Source: Dasypus novemcinctus
Lineage: Eukaryota > Chordata > Mammalia > Cingulata > Dasypodidae
Length of the DNA: 64,000 nt
Assembly: GCF_030445035.2 (NCBI RefSeq)
Contig: NC_080689.1
Location: 27,433,278-27,497,277 of the forward strand
Direction of reading: 5' to 3'
Shown here piece after piece: positions 35,101-47,269 of this stretch (positions are counted from its first letter, which is position 1; each line of letters starts with the position of its first letter). The notes beneath the pieces are model-generated. The model was given only the letters and a program-made list of their open reading frames with translations. It was not told the DNA's origin and did not search any database. The translations under genes and the position numbers were made by a program.

Positions 35101-38100
35101 GTTTCCCTGTGGTTACAAGTGATTGCAGTGATTAATCTGTTTCAATTGCAAATTTTAACTAAAAGAATGTAACTGAACTTCTTGGAGCATGAGCGAGTCG
35201 GTGTCGGCCGTCATGCCGCTGACAGCCTTTGTTTGCTGCTGAGTAACGGGAAACTACATGCTGCACTCCATCTTTCTTGTAACTCAGCCAGAGAGGCTGA
35301 TCACAGACCAAACAGTAGTGTCATGGGGACGCCCATCAGGGAATGCATTAGCAAGTGAAAAAAAGGGGAACAACATAAACCCCATTTTAGTTTCCGTAAT
35401 CTAGAATTACTGAAGACTCACTGAATTATTAACTTGCTGGACATCTCCCCTCCTCTCCTGTGTTCAGACTTTTAAATGTCTGCTTATAGGTAAAATCAAG
35501 CAATTCGTTTCTTCCCCTAAGGGCTTAACGGATATAATATGTTCCTTTCTCATTTCTTCAAGTTATCTGACACTATACAAGTAGAAAGGAAAGAGACTCC
35601 AGAAATACAAGTGGGAAATTCTAACTATCTAGATAATTCCAGAAGGTTTAATTGCCCCTTTACAACAGGTCACTCTCCTGCAAATCAACACCAGTGCTTC
35701 CATCTACTGCACAAATAAGAACGGGCTTGCATACTTGGGGTCTGTAATAGCAGGATAAATGGAGGGCTAGGGCAAGTTTTATTTATTATGGGGGAATGTG
35801 AGCATTTGCTCCAATCAACAGGCAGTCAACAAATGCTATCGAGCAGTAGAAAGGAAATGGTTCTGAAAAATAAGCTGCTTCGTGAACTAAATGGGGTGCT
35901 GAGTCCTTTCAGTCCCCTCTGGGGGTGTGCTTTCCACAACCATGCCCAAACCAGGGAGGAATGGGTCTGACTAGGTGGGGGTGGGCTGTTGTTTAATTTG
36001 GGTTTGAATGCCATTTGTAAAGTCCTCACATTTTTGTAAACTGCTCACAGGAATGTTTACAGATGTCATGGAATTTTAAGCGTTGCAGTCCTATTAGGTG
36101 GTACTCAATGATGTTGCCCAGAAAAACAACAGAATTCCTCGCTTGTTATATGGTTGAAAATTATGAAACATATTATCAGAGTGACAGTTTGACCTAGCAG
36201 AAGATAAACTCTCGGGGAAAAAAAACCCCAGGAACATGATTGCCAGCCTCAGAGTAATTGAGCCTGGGCCAACCAGAGTTCAGCATTTGTTTTATGCCAC
36301 TGACACTTAAGAGTCATTTCTAGTCGGTGATTTAATCCTGGTTGGCATCTAATAGAATGCAGGAAAACTGTGCTCTGTTGTAAAACAATGGAAGTACTGT
36401 TTGAAGGCTGCTAAACCCAACAGGTATTGGAAAAATAGTGAGATAGCCTGAATGACAAAGAGTGGCAGGAAATGCAACAGTGGATGTTAACACAAACATT
36501 TCTGGAGTATACTGTCCTTGTGTTCAGGTGTTTGAAACAAACAAAGCAAAAGACGTGAGAAAATTGTTTATTATTCAGCAATAAAAGATAAACTCCAGCC
36601 AGAAAATAGCTGCTGAAGAAGCATCAAAGTCATGTAGTGCTTCCTTTTTTCTCAAGGGTACCTTTTCTTTCTAAAGAAAACTCAAATTGGTCAGAGGAAA
36701 ATGAGTAAAGACATGTAGAAACAAAAGTTCACAGAGTTGAAAGAAATTTCGAGCAGTGATTCTCACCTGATTTTTGTACTACTGTGCCCATGAGAGGTGA
36801 TTTTCACTTGTGCTGTAAACTCCTGTCAATTATATGCAATTCAGACATACCAGCTGTAACTCTCCCCTTTTCTCTTTGATAGCATATTAGCAGAATGCCT
36901 GTGAGCAAGGGGATGCTGTTATCAGTATAACCTTGAATCGGTTTTAATTTATAAATCTTTCGGACAGGGGGAACCTTCAATTGTGTGTAGAAGAGGCTTG
37001 GACACAGCTGTCTGGTTGGCAGTGGGCAGGGGCTGCACAACAAGCATATGGGTTTTATTTAGATTGTGTATAGTTTAAGGGTTGGTGAGCTGGTGGGGAT
37101 TATGGGCTTGGGTCCTTAAGTCCTCCAGAGTCATCTGTAGGCACCACACTCTTTTGGAAAACTAGTTGCAGTATGAAAAACACATTCCCTAACTGTTAGA
37201 CCTCTGGACAGTTCCCAACATACCCGATTTAGGAAAGTTAAAAAAAAAAAAGCAATCATAAAAGGGCACAGTTTTGTATGCCTTCCAAATGTGACAGAGT
37301 TATTGAAATAAATATGTCCGAGGCCCCTGAGAGGCATTAAACAGTGTGATCCCATATTCTCCTAACCAGGTGCACAGACGATTCTGCAGTAATGTTTTGA
37401 TTAGGCCATGGGGGAATTTGAGTGCTTCTTACTAATATTAATAGGTCCCAGATTTTTAGTTTGGAAATTTGTGGCATGAGTGCTTTTTAGAGCATGGTTT
37501 TATTTCTGAATCATCACACAGTTCTTGTTATAATACTTTTCCACTTTTACCAGCAAGTTAAAATGACAGGCCTGGTTTTTTCCCTGGCCAGGTATGCTCC
37601 CACGAATGCCATTTCCTGGAGTTGTTCTCACGTCTGCCCAGGTCAGGTGCAGCTAGATCTGATTAGGTATGCACCATTTTAATTTGGGTTGTGGGTCTAA
37701 TGTTTAAGAATGCTATTTAAAAAGTGCTTGATAAACAGTTATGTTCTTAGTTAGGTGGGCTTATCATTAAGGGTCTTTCAATGCCAAATAACAAACAAAA
37801 AGAGCAAATAAAAATGACAACCTACAAGGAAACGTACTCTCTTTCCTAATAAGAAGTCTGGAGGAAGCCTGCACCCAGGCTGGCTAATTAAAGAGGTTTA
37901 TCACTGTTGGGCTGTAGTGGCAACAGCATGGACAATTTGCCTTTGGCTTGTCTCTTCCTGGTCACAGCAGTTCCATGAATCATTTCCACAAACAGCACTC
38001 TGAAGGTTGGGAATCAGGAGGCCACAGACATTTGTGTCCCTTTTTTGTACCATAATTGTAATTTCCCAGAAGTCCCCCAGCAGGCATCTCAGGTTTCGTT

Positions 38101-38180
38101 GGTCACAGTTATGTCACATGACCATTCCTAACCCAGTCTCTGGCAAGTGGAATGGAATTAGCATGATTTCTTAGACCAGC
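32171..38180. other. Intron 1 stretch with almost no recognisable repeats
   Basis: Six kilobases of mostly AT-rich sequence in which I cannot name a single clear transposon. That is unusual for this window and fits retention of functional non-coding DNA. Candidate elements are noted at 32610-32700 and 35180-35330. The frames at 33557-33898 (113 codons) and 34437-34883 (148 codons) resemble no protein I know. Confidence 0.45.
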
Positions 38181-38184
38181 CGTC

Positions 38185-38780
38185 TGAATTTCCTAGAGTG
38201 GCTCTAACTGCGTACCACAAATACGGGGACTTAGAACCAGAGACATGTCCTGTCTCAGTTCTGGAGCCTGGAAGTCTGAAATGGAGGTGTTGGCAGGCCA
38301 AACTCCATCTGAAGTCTGTAGGGGAGAATCTGGCTCTGGGGCCCCAGGGTTCCATGGCTTATAGAGCAGGGGTTCCTCACGTGACCATCTTCTCTCTCTC
38401 TGTCTCCTTTCCCCTTCTTATAAGGACACCAGTTGGTTGGGATTGACTCATGTCCCTTATAGAAGACATGCTCAGGTCCCAACCCCTGGTCCTGTGGGTG
38501 TGAACCCATTGTAGACAGGACCTCTGAAGATGCTGTCAGTTAAGGTGTGCCCAGACTGGATGAGGTGGACTTTCATCCAATACGGCAGAAGTCCTTAGAA
38601 GCCACGGGGAGCAGTCATGTGGGATTAAGGCCCACCCTCCTCCAGTCTGACCTCATTCTAACTTTACAGTTCCTTCTGTAAAGACCTGATTTCCAAATAA
38701 GGTTACCCTGTGAGGTGCTGGGTATTAGGATTTCAGTATCTCTTTTAGAGGATACAATTCAACCCATAACAACCAATGAA
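38185..38780 (-). mobile_element. MaLR LTR, MLT1-like (antisense), with a nested LTR fragment
   Basis: Antisense MLT1 features: ctgcgtaccacaaatacggg, cagttctggagcctggaagt, cttcttataaggacaccag, then resuming with ggattaaggcccaccctcct, tgatttccaaataaggttac. The middle, about 38445-38620, reads in the opposite sense (aacccctggtcctgtgggtg, gaagatgctgtcagttaagg), so a second MaLR-type fragment is nested, with gggatt at both junctions (38439-38444 and 38621-38626). Confidence 0.7.
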
Positions 38781-38944
38781 GTTTCACCCCCTGGGGCAGG
38801 GGCAGGGCCCAGTCTCCCCAGGAAGCACTTGGCTGCCCCACACACCAGAACAGAATCAGGCTTCTGTTAGGCCAAGGAAGGAGAGCAGTGATGTAGGCAA
38901 CCATAGGGTACGCCGTGGCAGGGAAGTTCAAATATCAAGGAGTG

Positions 38945-39385
38945 GGGAAGCGGATTTGGCTCAACAGATAGATCATCCGCCTACCACATAGGAGGTCCAG
39001 GGTTCAAACCCAGGGCCTCCTGACCCACGTGGTGAGCTGGCCCATGCACGGTGCTGATGCGCATAAGGAGTGCCCTGCCATGCAGGGGTGTCCCCCACCT
39101 AGGGGAGCCCCACGTGCAAGGAGTTTGTCCCATATGGAGAGCTGCCCTGTGCAAAAAAACTACAGCCTGCCCAGGAGTGGTGCCGTGCACATGGAGAGCT
39201 GACACAGCAAGATGACGCAACAAAAAAAAGACACAGATTCCCGGTGCTGCTGACAAGAATATAAGTGGACACAGAAGAACACACAGCGAATGGACACAGA
39301 GAGCAGACAACGGGGGGGGGGGGGGGGGGGGGGGGGAGGGGGGGAGAGGAGAGAAATAAATAAAAAAGAAATCTTTAAAAAAAGT
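38945..39385 (+). mobile_element. Armadillo DAS-type SINE (sense) with 25-base G run
   Basis: A perfect 15-base TSD, aaatatcaaggagtg, at 38930-38944 and 39386-39400. The head is ggggaagcggatttggctca, with a decayed A box and a good B box (ggttcaaaccc, 39001-39011). The body continues through gtgctgatgcgcataaggag, tgccctgccatgcaggggtg, gagctgacacagcaagatga. An unbroken run of 25 G (39312-39336) and a second run of 7 G precede the A-rich tail. Confidence 0.96.
39312..39344 (+). repeat. Poly-G tract inside the SINE
   Basis: 25 consecutive G, one A, then 7 G. Other copies have only a short, mixed stretch at this point. Length may be uncertain because such runs sequence poorly. Confidence 0.9.
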
Positions 39386-39850
39386 AAATATCAAGGAGTG
39401 AGTGAGCCTTGGTCCTACAGTCATTCCTTGGGGAGGGTGGGACTGAGAGGAGAACCCTGATTTCCTGCCAGATTTACCTTTTTCCTCTCCACACCCTGCT
39501 CTGATGGATGCGTGGAAGTGCCCTGAAAGCCTTCTGTTTTTCTCTTTGAAGTGTTGTTTGTAACTCTTTAGTCTTTAGTGACCCAGAGACCGCACAGTTG
39601 TTTCTAGGGAGGCTCATTTATAATAAGTGCACTTTAAAAAATGGAATTTAAAATGTTTGGAATTTAGCATTTTAAGGGATATAAATATAGTCTGAGAGCA
39701 GAGGGTGCAAGTACTCTACGTTTTACATACAATGGCTCGGCCGTCTGCCGCTTCACTCGGTAGCCTTTGCCACCCACCTCCCGCTGCATCTTTCTGTCCC
39801 CCAAAGTTTACTGGAAAAGAGCTTCTGGCAGGCCATTATTTTGAGCATGT

Positions 39851-39868
39851 CCCCCCCCCCCCCCCCCC
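39851..39868 (+). repeat. Poly-C run (18 C)
   Basis: Eighteen consecutive C, not within a recognised transposon. Confidence 0.95.
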
Positions 39869-40714
39869 ACAAACCAGTCCAGTTGATAAAATCTCTCCAA
39901 GTCACTCTACAACTCTTTTAATTTCTTGGAGGAAGACACTAGCAACACACAGCCTTCAGATCCCTCGGCTGGTAAGCGTGATGACCGGTGCAGCTTCCCA
40001 AGCACATCTGTCGGTAATTGCAACAACTCTGAGAAAGAAAACGAGCAAATCACTCTTTGCTGTTGCTTCATGTCCTGGTGTGTTGACAGAGGCACAGGTT
40101 CAAATTTTGAGCAACTAAGCTGTTCTTATGTGAAGAAAAGCCACTTTACCCATGTCTGTAATGGGATTTGATAGCCCTTCAAGTTTCTGTGAAGGACCTT
40201 TTGCTTTTTCATTTCCAAACGTGGAAGGCCACCTGAGGAGACAGCAGGGTAGCCACGTGTGGCTGGGTCTGCAGGAGTGGGGCCTGGAGCAGAGTGATCC
40301 CGATGGACCTCAGTCACTGCGGCCGCCATGGCCAAGGCACACCGCCCCTGCAGCCCTCACATTTCCCCGTGCAATTGCTAATGCTCCTCTCGAAACCAAG
40401 AGGCCTATTTAATAAAGAGGCCAATTCCTCTTCAAAGCAGGAATTACAAAGCAAAAAAACAATCTGGCCTGTTGCAGCTGGGCTGAGCTAGCAGGATTTT
40501 TGCACAGAAGTCTCAGAAGATGGTGTAAAGCCACAAGGTGTGTGGGTGGGCATATATTTGGCCCACCAGCTTGCATGCCAATTTTTAGGTTCAAAAAGAA
40601 GGAAAAAACAAGTGAGCAGGCAGAGAAGGGAAGGGAGAGAAGAAGTCCAGGAAGAGAGGCAGGAAGGAGTCAATGAGCAGCTATTTGGTGAATCCTTGGG
40701 AAACCACCTCTGTA

Positions 40715-41840
40715 TTAGAGACATTTTCATCTTTCTAAAATGGAATCTTATGTTGTCTTTCCTTTGGTTAAAAACCTCTGATGGGTTCCTCAACAAGTTA
40801 AATATAGAATTGCCATGTGACTCAGCAATTCCACCCTCAGGTGTACAGGCCAAAGAATTGAAAACAGTATTCAAACAACCTTGGACATGAATGTTCACAG
40901 CAGTACTATTCACAATAGCCAAGAGCTGGAAACAACCCAAGGTCCACTAGCTGATGAGTGGATAGACAAAATGTGGTACATCTCTATAATGGAATCTTAT
41001 TCATCCATGGAAAGGAATGAAGTTCTGACACATGCTACAACATGCAGAAAACTAGAAAACATTATGCTAAGTGAAAGAAGCTAGATGCAAAAGGCCACAT
41101 AATTGTATGATTCCATTTATATGAAATATCCAGAATAGGCAAATCCTAAGAGACAGAAAATTGAGAAGGGCTATGGTGAGTGGCTACTTACTGAGTACAG
41201 TTTCCTTCTGGGGTGATAAAAATGTTCTGAAAATAGATAGTGGCGATGGTTGTCTAACCCTTTGAACATACGAAATGCCACTGAATTTTACAATTAAAAA
41301 TGACTAAAATGACTTTTTAAAAAAATCTGATGGTTTCCCACTGCCCACAGCAGTACACTTCTAAAGTCATCAAAAAACCTTTGCCTTATGGCCCCAACTA
41401 CCTTTCTTACATACCAGGCCACTTCTGCATGGAATGTAGGATCAGGCTCTATCATATTATTTGCTCTTCCCTCATACCCATATCCTTTCACATCTCCAGG
41501 GCATTGCCTCCCCTGTTTCTTGTCTAAAATACCATTCCTCCTTGTCCGTCTGGGCAGTGCCTATTCTTCCTTGAAAGCTTGTTGCCATCCTTCCTTTCTA
41601 GCTCTTTTTGACTCTGCTCTCAGCTCTTCCTTCCCTGCAGAATTAATTGCTCTATTATCTGGGAGCCCAGTGTATTTTATCCACAGTTCTATTACAGTAC
41701 TTTCCTCACTGTATTTTGGTTTGTTTCCTCATTCATTTTACTCTCTACCCTGCTCCCCTTAAACTCAGTGACAGATGCCACTCAGCTTAGTATCTGGCAC
41801 ACACTGATCTTTCTACAGAATGACTGTTGAAAAAATGGAA
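40715..41840 (+). mobile_element. L2 LINE (sense) split by an L1 insertion
   Basis: The left part, 40715-40789, is the L2 segment ending ggttaaaaacctctgatggg. The right part, 41326-41840, continues as tgatggtttcccactgccca, aaacctttgccttatggccc, tgacagatgccactcagctt, gtatctggcacacactgatc. The join falls exactly where the L1 sits. Confidence 0.82.
40790..41325 (+). mobile_element. L1 LINE 3' end (sense), nested in L2
   Basis: The ORF2 C-terminal and 3' UTR remnant of an L1: agaattgccatgtgactcag, gttcacagcagtactattca, ctggaaacaacccaaggtcc, ggaatcttattcatccatgg, aagaagctagatgcaaaagg, ending in a short A run. TSDs are tctgatgggttcc (40777-40789) and tctgatggtttcc (41326-41338), 12 of 13 alike. 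The 67-codon frame at 40881-41084 is the decayed ORF2 end; 5' truncation is typical. Confidence 0.93.
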
Positions 41841-42604
41841 TTTCCTTGATTCAAATCACAGTCAGATTTGATCCCTACTCTCCTCACCCACTGCAGTATT
41901 TTTCATTCAGTTCAAGGAGAAGGAGACGGGAGAATTACTCAGTTTTCAAAGACTAGTGACTTAATTCAAAGAAGACAAAATATCAGCATTAAAAAAAAAA
42001 GTAGTAATAGTAGTAGATGTAAAGGAAAATTACGGTGTGCTTTTACTTTAAAAGAATTAAGCAAAATCAGTGTAATAGTACCAAAGAGTGCCTCTTCATG
42101 GAGGATTTTTCTCATAAAATGTTCTTAATCCTTAACTGAGAGATTAAATTATTATTTAGGCTTTCTTGTCTTTCTGCCTATCTCCACAGGAAGTTCCTAC
42201 CTTCAAGGAAAGATCCTTGGTCTTTGCTTTCTCACCAGACCTAGTAAGGTGCTTCTCAAATAATAGGAATTCAGCACACAGGTATTGTTTTGAGGAGTTC
42301 CTTCAATGTAGCTCCTTATACAGTTTTGGCTTGTTAAATATTCTTATTTCAATAAAAACGTTGCCAGTTAAACAACATAGTCTCCCTCCAGCAGAAAGCA
42401 GAGTTGTGAGAATGAATTGTTAAAAGCCTCTTGGTTGCTGCTCTTCTGCGCGCTCTCAGGTGAATTACTCTGTGGTGTCCAGCTTCTAGGGTGGTTCTTC
42501 ATGCTGAAGAAAGCCAGGAGAACTGTGGGGGTCTGTGGACTTGGCCGGCTTCTGAAGTGCTCTCTCTCCCAGGGGGTTTATTTTGCAGTTTATTGAGGTG
42601 AGAG

Positions 42605-42760
42605 GAGTCAGAAGACTTGGGGCATCTTCTTTATGCTGCTATTAACTAGTTCTATGACCTTGGGCAAGTCACCTTCCCTCTCCCGATCTTGATTACCCTT
42701 TTGTAAATGTAGAGGATGGAGCAGTTTAACTTGTCAGGTTTCTTGCAGCATTAACCAGCT
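42605..42760 (+). mobile_element. MIR SINE fragment (sense)
   Basis: gctgctattaactagttcta, gaccttgggcaagtcacctt, tgattacccttttgtaaatg. Confidence 0.72.
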
Positions 42761-44276
42761 GTAATTGTAGGATGCCTAGAAAATAGCAGCTTAATTAACT
42801 CAGCAAAGCGTAAGGGATAGAAAAGGTCAGTTCTCTCTGGAAGTAGGTTAACATCAGGACAGCCCAAGACTGAGGGCCTTTCGCTGTTTTCAAATTGTTC
42901 AGCCACCTGTCTTTCCTTTGTTTTTTTGAATGTGACACGCTCATTGCTAATTTTCTTTTTTTGTTTCCTGGGGGTTCGCTTCCTATATTGTCCCAGGAAT
43001 TTCTGTTCTGTAGGAGCAATGCTTGCCATTGTGTTGGAAGGAGTCGACTGCATAATAATTTCTTTCTTCTTAGATAATTTTATAAGGAGTTGGCACTAAT
43101 CAATTACACCTGGTTTTAGGAACTGGTGTTTGAGTTCTTAGTGGCGAACAAAAAAGGAGTACCCTTTAGGAAATTGCATAGCGAAATGTTGCCTTCCTTG
43201 CTTGTTTTAAACTTCCTTGTAGACGTTTCAAAAAGATTTTGATGAATGAAAAAAATTGTGTACTTTTTGTTGTTGTTGCCACAGGAAAAGATTCAAGGGT
43301 TATTGCTTCTTTGCTTCATGAGAGTATTTAATACTCATAATCTATGTGAAATTATAGTTCACAATTATCTACTAAACTTCATTTTGTTCAAAAATTTTAG
43401 AGATGTGCTCTATGAATTTAATAATCCACTGTGTTAAATACTTGGAAGATATATTTGATCGTTTTAACTTAATTCATATTATGAATCTTCATTTCAGCTT
43501 TTTTCCCCCTTAAATGATATTTCTAGGTGGCTCGTGGAGTATTGTAATTGGCGTAATAGCTAATTTCACTGAAAGCCCTGTTCAAAAAATTTGAACATAA
43601 TATGACTTTTCTTGACCGCCAATTTCCTCCTTTATGCAGATGAAAGTCCATAGCCATGGGAAACGTCTTTGGTCCTTCATGCACTGATTATAGCTCCAGA
43701 TCGGTTGCTCAACCCCTGATGTTTGAAAGGACCAGTTGCCTTTACTTAATCCTTTCACGGAAGCAGGGGTTGGGTAGACAAGCCAATCATCTGCGTCACC
43801 CTCCTCCATGTCAGTCTGGTTCTTACGGAGAAAGCTGGAGCGTGACTTCCAGACGGCAGGATGTGCTCCCTCACCTTTGCTCCTGGCCCAGGCATTTTGC
43901 TCGCTTGGAAGATGTATTCAGAGGATAAACCAAAGAGCAGGAAAATAAACCTGTTCAAAACAGGTGAATGAAACAGCACTGCCTGGTGATGGGGCCTCTG
44001 GGAAGACACCCCTGTGGAAGGAAGGGACAGCCATCAGATCACAGTCCTACTTTGGTCTCTTGATTTGGGGATATGCGTCTTAGAAGGTTTCTCCATTCTA
44101 TTGGAGCTTTTGTTGATTTCTTTTACAGGCAGTGACACTAGGAAAGTACAAAATCTATGAGGCGATCATGAACTGGGAAACGGAAGTTCCTCTGTTGCAG
44201 CATCTGATATGTTCACCATTCATATGTGGAATACGAGAAAAAAAGCACGGCAACTTCCTTCATCCTAACTTTTAAA

Positions 44277-44442
44277 AAAAATTAATTTATTTCTTCCCCC
44301 TTCCCTCCATTGTCTGCTCCCTGTGTCCATTCACTGTGTGTTCTTCTGTGTCTGCCTGTGTTCTAATGAGGCAGCTCCGGGAACCCATCCTGGGACCTTC
44401 CGGAGTTGGGAGAAAGGCAATCATTCTCTTGTGCCACCTCAG
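44277..44442 (-). mobile_element. Short DAS-related SINE with a different head module (minus strand)
   Basis: TSDs are cctaacttttaaa (44264-44276) and cctaactcttaaa (44443-44455), 12 of 13 alike, so this 166-base unit inserted as such. Its 3' part (on + strand: ttgtctgctccctgtgtcca, ttcactgtgtgttcttctgt) is shared with the larger DAS SINEs. The rest (aggcagctccgggaacccat, cctgggaccttccggagttg, aatcattctcttgtgccacc) is not. It is a separate armadillo SINE subfamily or a composite. No B box is clear. Confidence 0.8.
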
Positions 44443-46924
44443 CCTAACTCTTAAAGCCATTTTTTAGAAAGAGAAAATGGAGTTGTGTTTTCAGACTGTG
44501 CATTTGTGAGTAGGGAGAATAACGGAGGCTCCACCAGTAATCACCATGTGTATGCAGTGGAGAATAGGTTCCCGTGGGGTGGGGGAGATCAGGGAACACT
44601 GGGGACCAAGAGTCCCGGCTGTGGGCCCCGTTCCTCCTGCTGCAGGAGGGTCCTTGGGCACACCATGTTAAGCTCTCTAGACCTGTTTCTTCATTTGTAA
44701 AGGGAAGGGCTGGACTTCAAGGTTTCTAAGAGTTTTTCAAATAATCGCATTCTATGATATATTTAGAGCATCAGGAAATAGACGGTGTGTTTTCTAAATA
44801 GCAAAAGCTTTCTGGGAATCAAAACTTGTCTTTATCTTAACTGGAGGGATATATTTATTCTATGCATTATGCACATCTCTGCCTTCTGAAAGAGAGAGTC
44901 CTAAATTTAACTTTTGCTTAATGGACTCAAGGTCATCCTTTTGGTCTATGATATAATAGCTAGGTGCCCTTAGGGAATATGGAAGTGTGTAAAACTGTAG
45001 TGTAATTTAAAACTAAGTGACGCAGTCTACTATCTTGTAAAAAAAAAAAAAGATTGTGCTTGCTTTCAAATTTTTTATGCTTATCTCTGTGCCAATGGTC
45101 ACTTCTTTCAGTTACCCATTGCTTGCCTCTAGCTCTCTTATTTCATATTCTACTTTGCTGCTTCTAGTGGTCTGTAAATAGGTGGCCATAGATGAAGCAG
45201 GTTAGAATTAGGCCCGAAGTTAGGGCAAAATGTCCCTAGATGAGGTTTCAGGAGGTACTTCTCTGTGAAGCGTTTGACTTGAGGACTTTATTGTCACTAC
45301 GTGAGGCCTGGAGGATATTCTTCTGTATGGCAAGAAGGGACCCTTGGGTAAGTACAGCATCAGGGTGTAGGAACTTCCTGTTTGCAGGAGGATGTAAAAT
45401 GTGACCATCTTTCCTAGAAGAGAAAATGAGTGAGAGCCGGGCAAGATTAGCATAGTCTAAGGAACTATCCGGATGGCTCAGAAATATAAAGGGCTCACCA
45501 AGAGGGCCGCTCTGCAGGGTCCGTGTGTGTCCAGATGATTGACAGGCACGGCCAGATCTCATTTGTACGGCATCCCACGCAGGCCTCCTGGTCACAGCCT
45601 CTGCGTGCCAGACATCCTCTGCCACGAAAGCCCATTACCATCTCTTTAAGATAAAGGAAATACCGGACAATTGGTGGTAGCGAGGGTTAACTTAGGACCC
45701 AGGGCTGCTCAACTTCTAGGTAATCGTTTTTCTGTTGGTAGAAGAGGAAGAAAATGTGAACTGGTAATTCATTTTCTGAGTATTTACAAGCAATTGCCTC
45801 TTTAGTAACTTGCAAAATACAGTGTTGTATCGTCCTTTTCAGCATGCATTTGGACACTGACTAATTAGCACTTGTTTAATCTGCAAGCCTGGCAATTTGG
45901 GGAGGTCTCCTACCTCCTCCATCCTTTCTCCCCATGGTCTCAACTCACCCCTCTAATAATTCCAAGGATGTTATTTCAGGCCATGGAAGCCACATTAAAT
46001 ATACCGCTGGGTTCCTCTGAACTTTTCTGAAGTTTTGAAAGAAATAATTGAAAATAAGCACCACAAAGGCAAGTCTCACCAGAGGGAGCCGGGGGAGGGA
46101 GCTCTCTTTGCTGAGTATTCTGGGCACATATGGAAGAGAAGTGACGTGTTGTGCAGTGGGGCCTGGTGCTTTCCTGGAAACCGTGGCTCACCTGCCCGGG
46201 AGGGGGACGGGGATTGCCAGCAGTGTCTACTCTCTGTAGCTGCTGCTTCATCTAGGATCATGTTTGTGTGGCTCCTGCGGGTGATGGGAGGTGAGGGACG
46301 TGCTCAGCAATGAAAGAAGTGGGCATGTGTCACAACTGTATATCAGCTCCTTAGCTTTTTCCTCTTTTAACACAATCAGTATGGATGAGGATGAGCACAA
46401 ATGTAGAAGCAGCTTCTGCTTTCTTCCCTTCTAATGCTGTCCCCTCCTCACTTGTAGAAAGATATTGTCAAAACTGAGCTCAGGATTGTGGAATTACAGT
46501 CCCTGCAGCTAGAGCAGTGCAGCCTGCAGCCTTATTTATTCAAGGCATTGGATTGACTTCTTTATTGATTTGGGCTGATAATCATGCAGTCTGTTGGGCT
46601 GTTTCTAATTATTTTGGCTATCTTAATTATTGGATTGTGTATGATCTGCCCTGTTCAAATAATTTCTCAGCAAAAAGAATTGAACCAGCTGAAGAGTTCA
46701 TGCATCTACCTAGTTTCTATGTGCGTTGCCTCTAGCCCTTTGTGTCATATAAAAGGAATCATTTTATTTCCCTGGTTTTTCACTTTTCTCTCTGTGAACA
46801 CAGAAAGAGTGATATTTATCTTGTGGCTTAAGATTTAGGGTCACTAAATATCAGGCACTATCAAAATGTAAATTGTTGCTATCGGTTTGATAGAGCCATT
46901 CATGCTGACTGCCTATAGTTTAAA

Positions 46925-47165
46925 TCTTTATTTTTTCTCATTATAAACGTAACACGTGCTTGCTGTAGAAAATGCAGAAAGTGGTAAAGAAGAAAACAAA
47001 AATCATCTGTAAGCCTACAACTTGGACATATAACTCTGTTGAAAGTTTGCTTTATTTTTATGCAAATGGCAAACATATAGGCATATGTAAGCTAATATGA
47101 TATACACTGCTTTGTATCCAGCATTTAGCTGCAAGAATTTTCCAATTTGAATCATTTTTAATGCA
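46925..47165. mobile_element. Ancient interspersed repeat, class uncertain
   Basis: cattataaacgtaacacgtg, ttgctgtagaaaatgcagaa, aaaaatcatctgtaagccta is a familiar old mammalian repeat pattern (LINE-1-like 3' segment), family not recalled. Confidence 0.4.
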
Positions 47166-47269
47166 TGGTACTTTATTGTGTGGCGGCATTGTCTTCTGGC
47201 TGACTAATATTTCCAACTCCCGTATCCCCTTCTATCCCTTGTTTATCCAATTGACAGCATCATCTATGG

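Noticed and set aside
40881..41084. 67-codon frame resembling an endonuclease/reverse-transcriptase protein tail
   Set aside because: It is the decayed C-terminus of L1 ORF2 in a truncated insertion, not a gene.
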